The notes beneath the pieces are model-generated. The model was not told where the DNA came from. It did not search any database and was given only the letters and a program-made list of their open reading frames with translations. Position numbers and translations under genes: made by a program. A stretch of 64,000 nucleotides of DNA from Atrina japonica (taxonomy: Eukaryota; Mollusca; Bivalvia; Pterioida; Pinnidae), in the NCBI GenBank assembly GCA_030159075.1, contig BROG01000528.1, positions 164,501 through 228,500 on the forward strand. Direction: 5' to 3'. This document shows positions 30,541 through 40,623 of the stretch, piece by piece; positions within the stretch are counted from its first letter, which is position 1; every line of letters starts with the position of its first letter.

Positions 30541-31289
30541 TCACTAATGCTATATGCTGGGGCATAACAATATTAGTGTACGATCATTTAATACATTTAT
30601 GCAAATTATTAGATGATATGTTGCGTTTATCGCAATTTTTCTATTGTTTTGCATCGGAAAGAAATGTCACCATTTCATTTGGGTATAAAAATCACGTGAT
30701 TGCCTGCCATGGTTCTATGTATGGTCAGTGACAATGGCGGACGATCCGATATACAATTCAGTGTACCGGGACATTTCCTGAATGATAATGTGATCCTCAA
30801 CAAAATAGGTCAGTCATCAGCTTTATTAGTGACTGTCCACAGGAATGTGTCGGATTGATCAACGTGACATATTCCCGTGGATGGCCCGTAAACGTAAACG
30901 TAAACGTAATAACGAATATTGTATAGCTGTTTATTCACGGAGATTTAATTTCGCTATATTTGCGGTCAAACAAAATACAGCGAAATTAAAAATACCCGCG
31001 AATATAGAACCTTATACTTATGAAGTATCAGATAGACAATACGTTAATATGTTTATAGGCTTTACTTCAATTCATATTACACTTATGTTTTGGAAAAGGT
31101 CTTACGGTAAAATTTCTGCCTACACGGTAGTAAACAGAAATATACAGTCAATATAGTAATGTAGAAACTGAGTTTGAGTACTGAACAAATCTGATGAAAT
31201 CGGATCTAGAAGTTATCCGTAATTTGCTTTGGTTTGGATTTTGGATGTATGTCACCTGATCCTGCCCGGGACTTTTGCTTTTAAATACT

Positions 31290-31690
31290 TGATCCTTTTT
31301 ATATTTAGGTCAAAGTTGATGACTCATTATCATGGTAACACTTTGCACGTTTTATATTTTGGTCATGTTGTCATTGTTGTCGACTCATTATCATGGTAAC
31401 ACTTTGCACGTTTTATATTTTGGTCATGTTGTCATTGTTGTCGACTCATTATCATGGTAACACTTTGCACGTTTTATATCTTGGTCATGTTGTCATTGTT
31501 GTCGACTCATTATCATTGCAACACTTTGCACGTTTTATATTTTGGTCATGTTGTCATAGTTGACGTCTTATTATCATGGTAACATTTTGTATGTTTTATA
31601 TTTAGGACATGTTTTCATTTTTGCCGACTCGTTATCACGGTAACATTTTGTACGTTTTATATTTTGGTCATGTTGTCATAGTTATTATGT
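31290..31690. repeat. 61-bp minisatellite (about 6.5 units)
   Basis: 'cgactcattatcatggtaac' recurs at 31381 and 31442 (period 61), with 'ttttatattttggtcatgtt' in each unit. Left and right edge units are more diverged. Confidence 0.95.
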
Positions 31691-31707
31691 AAACTATTAT
31701 GACTTAC

Positions 31708-31838
31708 GTATCTTCTGGCGAAACAACTCTGTATCACGTGTGGAAATCGGCATCGCCTGGAGAGCATGCGCAATGAACATCATTTGAAGACATATCAAAT
31801 ATACAACAACGTAACGTGTCATCGCTCGACTTCTTGCT
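31708..31838 (-). CDS. Candidate first exon of a small secreted protein
   Basis: Minus strand: acceptor-like 'tttttacttccag', an ATG at 31822 with G at -3, about 38 codons starting MTRYVVVYLICLQMMFIAHA (signal-peptide-like: one hydrophobic segment then ALQAMP), continuing ISTRDTELFRQKI, then a strong donor 'ATAC|GTAAGT'. No downstream exon could be identified, and the acceptor side coincides with the end of a Penelope-like family B 3' region, so this may be a chance exon-like arrangement. Confidence 0.22.
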
Positions 31839-31960
31839 GGAAGTAAAAATGAAGAAGTTCCAATGGATAATAGAAAATCCAAGTTTGTATAGGACACATT
31901 AGATATAGATATGATCTCAACATGAAAAACAATTGCGAATCGAAAACAATGGAAGTAGGT
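31839..31960 (-). mobile_element. Penelope-like family B 3' end, inverted
   Basis: The minus strand shows 'gattcgcaattgtttttcat', 'gttgagatcat' and 'ccattggaacttcttcattt', matching 8410-8530. Confidence 0.55.
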
Positions 31961-32159
31961 GAAAACAATACATAAAATAATATTGTAATGTTGTACAGTT
32001 CCAACACAATCGTAAATAACTGAACATATTTCACATATTGGGGATACGAACTTACAGTGTTTGTTCAAACGTTGCCAAGATGTTGAGTCGAAAATTTATA
32101 TTTTCTTAAAATTATGCAAATCCTAAATCCTTGAGGGTTTGAACATAAATGCATCAATA

Positions 32160-32255
32160 AAAAATCTCAAATACCAAAGTATAAATCTTCAGGACGTCCA
32201 GGATATATAGACAAATCTGGTAAAATTGGACAAACATGGACCTCTGGAAATCAAC
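32160..32255 (-). mobile_element. Penelope-like family A 3' module, inverted, short
   Basis: 'aaaatctcaaataccaaag', 'aggacgtccaggatatatag' and 'catggacctctggaaatcaa'; stops abruptly at 32255. Confidence 0.65.
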
Positions 32256-32614
32256 TTATAAAACAATAAAAATAACTAAAGCGCCTATACTTTGGTGCTT
32301 CCAGCAAAGTTTTATACATCTTTCCAAGTCATGTTTTTCTGATCCACTTCGTTCCTCGTACACCTTCACAAACGATATTTCGTATTTGGTGGTCACTGGT
32401 GGCCACACCTAGCGCCGATCTGAAATTTCATTTAAATTGACCCGACATTGACCCCTGACTTTTAGCTAATGAAAAAACTCGTGGCATAGCCTGTACGTTG
32501 CCATTATTCTGTGTTAACTTACTTTCCCCTCTACCATGTTGTCGATGCGTGATCGAGTGTTAGACGCGTTTTAATAGACTAGTTGCGTCCAATGGAAATC
32601 GACGCCTAGAAGTC

Positions 32615-32815
32615 ACATAGTCAAAGAAAGCGAATTTATGAAAATGATAGATATAGTCAAAGAAAGTGAGTTTATGAATATGATAGATATAGTCAAAGAA
32701 AGTGAATTTATGAAAATGATAGATATAGTCAAAGAAAGTGAATTTATGAAAATGATAGATATAGTCAAAGAAAGTGAATTTATGAAAATGATAGATATAG
32801 TCAAAGAAAGTGAAT
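32615..32815. repeat. 36-bp minisatellite (about 5.5 units)
   Basis: 'atatagtcaaagaaagtgaa' plus 'tttatgaaaatgatag' repeats with almost no change. The 36-bp period keeps frames open on both strands; neither is considered coding. Confidence 0.95.
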
Positions 32816-33795
32816 TGATTGTTAAGTACTGTAAGTGTTGTATAATTTTTGTCATCAAAAGTTCTTATCTAAATATAGATAAAAGAAATGGATTAAAATT
32901 AGAGATAAATAAATGAACAGACAGATATAGATCAACAACTAACTAGATAGATAGACTGATTGATAAATAGATATATAGATAAGTTAAATGATTGATAAAT
33001 CAAATTATCTACCTACCAATGATTTAATCCCTTTCAGAAAGCAGCCAGCAGCAAGGAGCATATGTTTGAAATTGACTGTATTGCGGAAATGTTAAAAGTT
33101 CAAAGTACACCTAATATATACATCTATCATTGACCTTGCCTAAACCTTCGAAAAAAATGAAAGAACGAATGATTTGATGACGGATGATGATTTCAGCACG
33201 TGCAAAGCACTGTAATCAAATGTAAGAACCACGACAACATTTTTAAGTAGGTAATTAATAGGTGTCTGATTACCAGTTGAATTGGACTAGAAATGTTCAA
33301 ATTAAATATGTGTTACGTGTATAATAAACGCTATGCTCAATTAGAGATTTCACGAAGTTTTTGCATTATTCTTTAAGTATTTCTAATTGAGATTTCAAAA
33401 GTAGAAAAAAAGCTTAGATTTACGTAGAAATAATTAAATATGTTTGTCTGGACTTTGGTCCCAATCATTATTTTGCCTAATTGGTTTGTCAGCTTCAAGA
33501 GCATTCATGGCAATACACTGAAGTGCGAGAAATAAAAATCACACTTTGACTTGATTTTTTAAAAAAATCTAAAAAAAACGAAATAAACTAATTAAAATGT
33601 AGAAGTATATACTGAAATAAGAAAATAGTAATCATTCAGATTTAAACAAAAAATAAAAATCTGTGCGCAGGCAATCTGCAATCTGCAAAAACATAAGATT
33701 GTTTTACATCTTCTCAAAACATAGCATATTCATTTTGACAATGGGTACACTTATGCAGATTTGGCTTACTTTGCATTGTATGATATGACTTTCAA
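32816..33795. other. Gene-free AT-rich stretch
   Basis: Includes a GATA/TAGA-rich part (about 32925-33010). No other feature supported. Confidence 0.5.
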
Positions 33796-34035
33796 AGTTC
33801 CGCAAATTTTATGGTCGGTATAACAGACTTGTTTGCGATTACTCACTAAGTGAGATGTTGAGTTACCTCTTCGATGGCGGTTGTTTAGACGCCTGTACCA
33901 ATTGTGACGAGTTCGTTCCTCGCGTATTTCATTTTGATTTGACTGTGGACTCAGGACGGGTGTGACCGGTCGATTTGTACCTATATCTTGGACTTCCTAA
34001 AGATTTATACTTTGGTTTCTGAGACTTTTCATATT
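33796..34035 (+). mobile_element. Penelope-like family A 3' end with internal deletion
   Basis: Starts at the end of the RT frame ('ttccgcaaattttatggtcg'), keeps 'ctcactaagtgagatgttga' and the 'gtgaccggtcga' block, then skips the 'gcacctgatcccacc' part and resumes at 'tttgtacctatatcttgga'. A deletion of about 80 bp inside the module. Confidence 0.7.
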
Positions 34036-34677
34036 TCTTTCAGAAATATACATTTATATCAAATTCGAAATAATGAAGTCTTGAGCATTTCTTTTGGCGC
34101 GTTTTGAAAAACTATAACTTTGGTATCGTTAAAACTATTTACAATTGATTTCATTACAACAGTATCATTTTTACAGTGTCAGAGCAAAATTGAAATTTTG
34201 CTGAATTCATTAATATATAAGCAATTTAAAACTACCATAATTTAGCATTTGAGAACGTTGTAGTGAGAGAAAGTAGCGACTAGATACTAGTATATATATA
34301 CATATTACTTGTATTATATTTTCTCATCAATGCAAACGGATCTTTTTGATAAGCTATCATGTACATAACACAGGAAAAATAAAACCTCTAAAGTTGACTG
34401 TTTTAAATTCTGTATGACTTTACGTCTTTTGATTGGTTAATATTCTAACTGATGATGTATACCAGTTTGTAATATCTATTTCGGTGTAGGACATGGCGAT
34501 GAAGTGCGCCGTTAAACATGCCTATTTCAAGTGTTACTGAATGTATTAAAGTAGTTTGTTAATAGCATACACACTTGAATAAAAGAAAACAGTAAGCATA
34601 ATCTCCGAAAAGATATAGCCTACTTTGTTGTCAAAAGTCACAAATCAAGAAACGCGTCAGCAGAATATATGATCTCA

Positions 34678-34682
<5 letters not shown>

Positions 34683-34744
<62 letters not shown>
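34683..34744. repeat. (TG)31 microsatellite
   Basis: Uninterrupted TG run that ends exactly where an inverted Penelope-like 3' module begins. Confidence 0.97.
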
Positions 34745-34751
<7 letters not shown>

Positions 34752-34930
34752 CTCATATACCAAAGTATAAATCTTTAGAATGTCCAGAATAAAGATACAA
34801 GTCTGGTAAAATTTGACAAACATAAACCTCTAGAAACCAAGAGGTGGGATCAAATGCCATTGAGAAATAAGCATCCCCTGTTGACCGATCACACCCGCTA
34901 TAAGTCCACAGTCAAATCCAAATTTTCAGT
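34745..34930 (-). mobile_element. Penelope-like family A 3' module, inverted
   Basis: 'aaaaatctcatataccaaag', 'agaggtgggatcaaatgcca' and 'ccgctataagtccacagtca' in reverse order. Its 3' end abuts the (TG)n tract. Confidence 0.7.
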
Positions 34931-34964
34931 TCTTTCATTTTTTTTTTCATTTTCAAAGGTTAGG

Positions 34965-35430
34965 CAAGGTATACAATCTTCAATCTTCAGATGTCCAGAG
35001 TACATACACCAATCTGGTGATATTGGACAAACACGGGTCTATGGAAATCCGGAGGTAAGATCAGGTGCCATGGAGCAGTAAGCATCCCCTATTGACCAGG
35101 CACACCCACCGTGATTACACAGTCAAATTCAAATGAAATACGTGAGGAAGAAATCTCTCCACAATTTGTATAGACAACTCAACAACCGCTATCGAACAGG
35201 TAACTCAACATTTTATTTAATGAAACAAAGTAATCGCAATCAAGGGTAAAAATTTGCGGACCGTTGATATCAAACGCAATTTACGATGATTCTGGGTCAA
35301 TAACGTTTCAGTGAGTAGTTTATCTCTGCATATGAAATATTCATAATTATGTTGAACACGCACTCGCATATGGGATCATTTGTGATGTATAAACACCATA
35401 TGCAGGTGATTGTGGAATATTAATACTTAA
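34965..35430 (-). pseudogene. Penelope-like family A, 3' module and RT C-terminus
   Basis: A second inverted copy in the same orientation as the preceding one. It keeps the 3' module (34965-35130), the stop-codon region ('tcaacaaccgctatcgaaca') and RT C-terminal codons as far as 'caccatatgcaggtgattgt' (35395-35415). Frames are broken throughout. Confidence 0.7.
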
Positions 35431-36269
35431 ATATGGAAAAATTATGATGGGAAAGCCGAAATTGTCTATATCCTGGTTGTTAGTTTCCTGTCTGTGTCTA
35501 AAGTTAGTACATGTACAACAATTATGGACAAATCATACTGCATATGCGCGACTTTATCGATATCCCCTGATAATTTATTAATATAGCTTATATAGGGACT
35601 GATGAACAAAATTGCTAATAAATTAATTATTTATTATTTGATTAAATTTGTCTAGTTATAGGTAAATAGCTACTTTCATCTGCTGTTTAGTGGTATATAT
35701 TTTATTGTTGAAACGTTTTGTTGAGTTGCTTCTATTTTCATTTTTATAAATGACAATTTTTCCATAGAACCATTTTGCGAGATTACCATTTCCTGAGATT
35801 TTGATGTAAAATAATTATATGGTATCATTAATTGCCAACATTTGTCTAGTTATAGGTAGAGAGTATAATTTGGTATACTTTCTATTGATGTAATTTTCAT
35901 AAATGTGCTATATCATGTTTAAAAATCGCAATTTCACTAGTAAGACAGTGATCATTGCAGATCATACCTTTTTGATTACTCAGGTAAATTTACGGGTAGA
36001 CAGGGATCTTTTTCGGTTGGCCATTAAATATTTCCACGTGAGTTTAAAGATGATTTCACTTTAAATTTGTTTTATATTAAATTATCATAAATCACATAAA
36101 AATTATTTATCACTTTACAAATTTAATATCCAAATATATTTTAGTTTCACTAGAAGTATGTTAGGCGCCGGTGCAGATATTCAATAACATGCATATTTAT
36201 TATTGATAAAACCAGCAATATCGCTGATAAAACAAATATTTTTATATTTTTGCTATTTTAGCATGATGA
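35431..36269. other. Gene-free AT-rich stretch
   Basis: A motif 'tttgtctagttataggtaga' occurs twice (about 35648 and 35841) but no element or gene can be delimited. Confidence 0.5.
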
Positions 36270-36470
36270 AATATAAAACATCTCAGATACCAAAGTTTAA
36301 ATATTTAGGATGTCCAGGACACTGATACAAATCCGGCAAATTGGACAAACACGGACCTCTGGGAACCAAGAGGTGGGATCAGGTGCCATGGAGGAGTAAG
36401 CATCCCCTGTCGACCAGTCACACCCGCCGTGAGTCCACAGTCAAGTCCAAATGAAATACGTGAGGAACAA
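36270..36470 (-). mobile_element. Penelope-like 3' module, inverted arm of a head-to-head pair
   Basis: A complete inverted module ('acatctcagataccaaagtt' to 'gaaatacgtgaggaacaaat'). It joins within a few bases to the plus-strand copy starting at 36475. Confidence 0.78.
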
Positions 36471-36474
36471 ATCA

Positions 36475-37018
36475 TTAAAATTAACAACTAAGCTATACGA
36501 CAAACGCGACGATTTCGGCTTTCCCATCGTAAATATTCCACATTTAAGTAGTAACATCCCACAGTCACCCGCATATGGAGTTTATATTTCACAAATGATC
36601 CGATATGCCAGGGTGTGTTCAACATATGAACATTTCATATACAGAGGTAAACTACTCACTGACAAATCATTGACACAGGAATCTCGAAAACCGCGTTCGA
36701 GGTCAACATTCCGCAAATTTTACGGTCGATATAATAGTCTTGTTTGCAATTACTCTGTTTTACTAAGTGAAATGTTGAGTTGCCTTTTCGATGACGGTTG
36801 TTGAGACGTCTTTACCAATTGTGACCAGGATTTGTTCCTTACGTATTTCATTTGGATTTGACTGTGGACTCAAGGCGGGTGTGACCGGTCAAAAGGGGAT
36901 TCTTAGTCCTCCATGGCACCAGATCCCACCTCTTAATCTCCAGAGGTCCGTGTTTGTGCATTTTTAAACCGGATTTGTATCTATATCCTGGACATCCTAA
37001 AGATTTATACTTTTTTAT
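36475..37018 (+). pseudogene. Penelope-like family A, RT C-terminus with open frame and 3' module
   Basis: The best C-terminal frame among all copies: LTTKLYDKRDDFGFPIVNIP, LSSNIPQSPAYGVYISQMIR, STYEHFIYRGKLLTDKSLTQ and KFYGRYNSLVCNYSVLLSEM, ending SCLFDDGC and stop at 36804. The catalytic region is missing (5' truncation) and no endonuclease domain follows. The 3' module runs to 37018. Confidence 0.78.
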
Positions 37019-37061
37019 TTTATTATTATTTTATATGACCCAACACCACTCTGATTCTACA

Positions 37062-38310
37062 CATAAATAGTCTACACTGAAGTTTATATAACAAATATGT
37101 TGAAATTTCTCATAGACAATATATTTGTGATGTTTGCAGGCAAACTTTCATCAAATGCAGGCTAATCCCAACAAATTTCAAATTTTGGCAGTTGGAAAGA
37201 AAACCTACAAGAAAAAAACTTTACGAATACAAAATTCAGATCTCAAATGCGACACACCGTGAAACGTTTGGGTATAACACTGATTATCAATTAAATTTTG
37301 ACTATCACATTAGTATAATCTGCAGAAAGGCATCTCGGCAACTTAACATACTTAAACGTTTGGGACCTTTTCTGAACCATCTAAGTAAATTAACTATATT
37401 TCATACTTTTATTCTTAGTAATTTGAAGTTTTGCGCATTGGCATGGCATTTATGTACACGAAAAATAAAAAAAAAAACTAGAAAAGGTGCAAGAAAGATC
37501 ACTTCGTTTTGTTTACAATGATTATACCAGCACTTATGATGAACTTTTAAATACTGCTAAAGTACCTTCTTTGCAGATTAGAAGAATGAGAACCATGACC
37601 TTCAAAACATTTAAAATAATAAACAAAATTATACCGGTATGTCTACATGACTTTTTACACATTAAACATTCTAAATATAATTTTAGATACTCTAATATTT
37701 TAGATGTAACACAAGCCAGAACAACAAGGTAACGGTATAAAAAGCTTTTAAGTATGAAGCAGCAATATTATGGAACGGCTTTCCGAATCATTTCAGAGAA
37801 GAAAACAGTTTCTCTCATTTTAAAACGATTTCCTGATAGTTTTGATTCATGAATGTTTCCTTTAGCTGTATTTAAAACTTCTACTCTGTCTTTATCTGTA
37901 TGTAAATTCTCTTTTTAATGCTTTATGCAAAATCATAAATATATGTGCATGGCTTTGCTACGCTGTGTTTTAGTGTCATTTTAACCTGTTTAATTAGTCT
38001 TGGTGTTTTAAGAATTTTTAACCTTGCTACACGCATGTGTTCACGGTGCTTCAAAATGTATTTTATGTTGCTTACGCATGGTGTGTGTCACTGTTGTATT
38101 CATGGGAACCAATTGTGCCCATTTATTGTCCGATGTGTTCCTTTATTCATACGAAATAGAATTTATCCAGAAGCTACTCAGTCAAATGTAGAAAAGCTAG
38201 ATGTAGCCTTGAGTTTGACATTTAGATATCGCTTGATCGTCAGTTTTCATTATATGTACATCATTAACATATGTATATTAATTATGCCAATGCGATATAT
38301 CCCAGTTTGA
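37062..38310 (+). pseudogene. Penelope-like family A RT split by a LINE
   Basis: The left piece 37062-37136 encodes the RT segment before the MGTNCAP box (SLIDNIFVMF, in part) and the right piece 38098-38310 resumes at 'catgggaaccaattgtgccc' and continues through 'cgaaatagaatttatccaga' to 'gcgatatatcccagttt'. About 25 bp of the RT between them is missing. The right piece has in-frame stops. Confidence 0.72.
37137..38097 (+). mobile_element. Non-LTR (LINE) 3' fragment nested in the Penelope-like RT
   Basis: Encodes the C-terminal part of a LINE RT protein: FDYHISIICRKASRQLNILK, RLGPFLNHLSKLTIFHTFIL, SNLKFCALAWHLC. A frameshift in an A-rich run near 37470 is followed by EKVQERSLRFVYNDYTSTYD and LLNTAKVPSLQIRRMRTMTF. 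The following 300 bp may be its 3' UTR. Style resembles Jockey/CR1-group proteins; the clade is not certain. Confidence 0.75.
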
Positions 38311-39280
38311 TTTCAGTACGATTTTCACTATTGACCTTTAATGTTTTGAAATTTCTGTTAACAAAAAGTTACTTTTCCTTTTCCTTTTATGCGATGTAAC
38401 AGTTTTGTTAAACAAGCGCGTTGTGCTCAACATTTCTAGTGACTTTCCGAATCAGATTACGACTTTTCGGCTTCTTTTAAAACTGTGCTTGAATTTATGT
38501 GACCCAAAACCGGAAATGACCTTTATAGCGCCATTTCCTGGATTTCAAAACATGGTACAGTAGATGTTAACAAATGTCAGAAACGTAAACAAAACAGGGA
38601 CAGGTAAATAAATAACATTGCCGACCCGAAATGAATGAGAAATATTCACAAATACTGCATGCTACATATATCTACCGATAACAGTGTCTGTTAGAAAACG
38701 CACGGCATCTTCCAAAGTTAGACGCCGAGTTGAAACATGCACGGACATGAGAGCAAGAAAATGGAAGTGCCAATTGTAAACAAATGCTAATTTCTTGTCG
38801 GCTGTTTCGTATGCTCGCTGTGCACATGAAAGTATTTAAGCACCGTAATTATATCATACTGATACGCAATCGAACATATTAAATGATTGACTTTTACCAT
38901 CCATAAATGATCCAATGCTAGCCTACTTCTAAGTTCTATATAATTTATAATTTAAGGATAATAAAATTGACCAGTGTTCAATGTAGTAAAATGTTGGCAG
39001 TTAGGCCCTTGAGTATAATGTCCAGACTTTTGGATTAGAATGCTTGCCTAGCATGCAGGAGGTTCCAGGTTTGATTCCCTATCTGGATTACAACATCAAA
39101 TAATAATCAGACAAACAGGAGCAGTGCTTGAACTTTATATGTAATGTATTTACAGTTTGACTTTTCAAACAAAGGGAAATTAAGACAGATTTAGAAAATA
39201 GAGTACATTTACTTGTGCAAATACATAAGCCTACTATGGGTGAAACTGATGCCCCCCCACCCAATACTATTGGCAATAGA
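38311..39280. other. Gene-free stretch
   Basis: No coding region, array or element supported. Confidence 0.5.
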
Positions 39281-39845
39281 TAGTAGTGCAACGATATACC
39301 GAACTACGATATATCACGGTATTTTACCTTTGGTATGATACACGGTACGTTGATTTTATGCCATGATACACCTACAATATTTTCCAGATTTATCCGTTTC
39401 CGGTTTTAGACTCTGTATACTCTATTTCCGGTTTACTGGTAAACAAACAACATGGTGAAAAGCAGTTCACCCACGAGAAAAACGGACGTATTTGTGCCCC
39501 AACAGCACCGTCGTCATAGAAGTCACCGATATGAACTCACTCGGGGTTCAAAAAGCTACAAATGTCAGGAGGCTCAACATAAATTTGAAAACAAATGTAG
39601 TCACTAATTTATTTAACAGGATAAATCTCATTTAGTTGACATTAAAAGTAAAGAAAACAGAATATACAGGATATGTGAAACAAAAAAATTTTTTTTTAAA
39701 AAGTAAGTGCACAGAAGTGCAATGATTTCATTAATTAATTTTCAACTTAGTAGTTTTATTCTTGTGTATCGTAAATGTATCGTATCATCAGGTATGAATT
39801 GCAATATGTATCGTATCGTTGTTACAGTGTATCGTTGCAGCCCTA
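39281..39845. mobile_element. 565-bp hAT-type MITE with perfect 8-bp target duplication
   Basis: The left terminus 'tagtagtgcaacgata' and the right terminus read in reverse ('tagggctgcaacgata') differ at three positions; the flanks are identical 'gcaataga' (39273-39280 and 39846-39853). The ends are rich in 'gtatcgtatcg' motifs. No transposase inside. Confidence 0.9.
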
Positions 39846-40171
39846 GCAATAGATCACATTTATACCATGTATAATGACATTCTTTATCATACAATTTTTC
39901 TATCTTAATTTCTAAGACTTGAAAAGTTGACAGTTTCATAAATTGTTGTGATATGATTCTCATCAAAAAGTATGTTACAGAATAATGCTGTCACTTGTTT
40001 CATTAAGAAACAAATTTTAATTGGAATGTATCAATTGAAAAAATAGCAAAAATATTTTTCATTTTGTAGCATTAAAAAGAGGGCAGCACAATTGGCCCCA
40101 AAACAACCCCAAAAGACAAAAAAAAATTCACTCCAAAACATTTATAAGACAGCAATTTTAGCATTCTTATT

Positions 40172-40407
40172 CAGGTTTTTCCCTAGGATGTAAATTTAGT
40201 GAGTCCCAGGGACCCAAAAGAACAAAATCCATGAGTCTTTCATTAAATTTGTGAGTCCCCAACTCAATGAAAATTGAAAACAAAGGAACACATTTTCAGT
40301 CTCAAGTTGAAAAAAAAATTATCAACTTTTTGTGTGTCCTTACGGACTTGCTTATAGTAATGTTTTATGCTTCAGAGACGCAGAAATCATGCGTAAGGGA
40401 AACCCTG
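40172..40407. mobile_element. Small terminal-inverted-repeat element (about 236 bp)
   Basis: The left end 'caggtttttccctagg' and the reversed right end 'cagggtttcccttacg' form imperfect inverted repeats, with 'cttatt' on both flanks (40166-40171, 40408-40413). The interior carries 'gtgagtcccagggaccca'. A non-autonomous DNA transposon is likely. Confidence 0.6.
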
Positions 40408-40623
40408 CTTATTATTTTATGATTGTAGATGTTTTTGACTTTGATCATGCCATTTTATCAAATTTCACAATTTATTTCTGAAGCCATATTACATCAGCAT
40501 GACATTTTTTGTATCTGTTCCAACTTTGATATATATAAATTTCAGGAGGGGCACTGTGTCAGTGACCTACCTATGGTCAAATTTTGGAAAGTGTCTTTTT
40601 ACTGTGCTGTTAATGTACATGTA

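Noticed and set aside
30845..31156. 103-codon open frame with a basic KRKRKR stretch
   Set aside because: The basic stretch comes from a 'cgtaaa' micro-repeat and the remainder looks like AT-rich noncoding DNA; no domain recognised.
38505..38640. Possible promoter or CpG-rich region near 38.5 kb
   Set aside because: Scattered CG dinucleotides only; no gene starts nearby on either strand.
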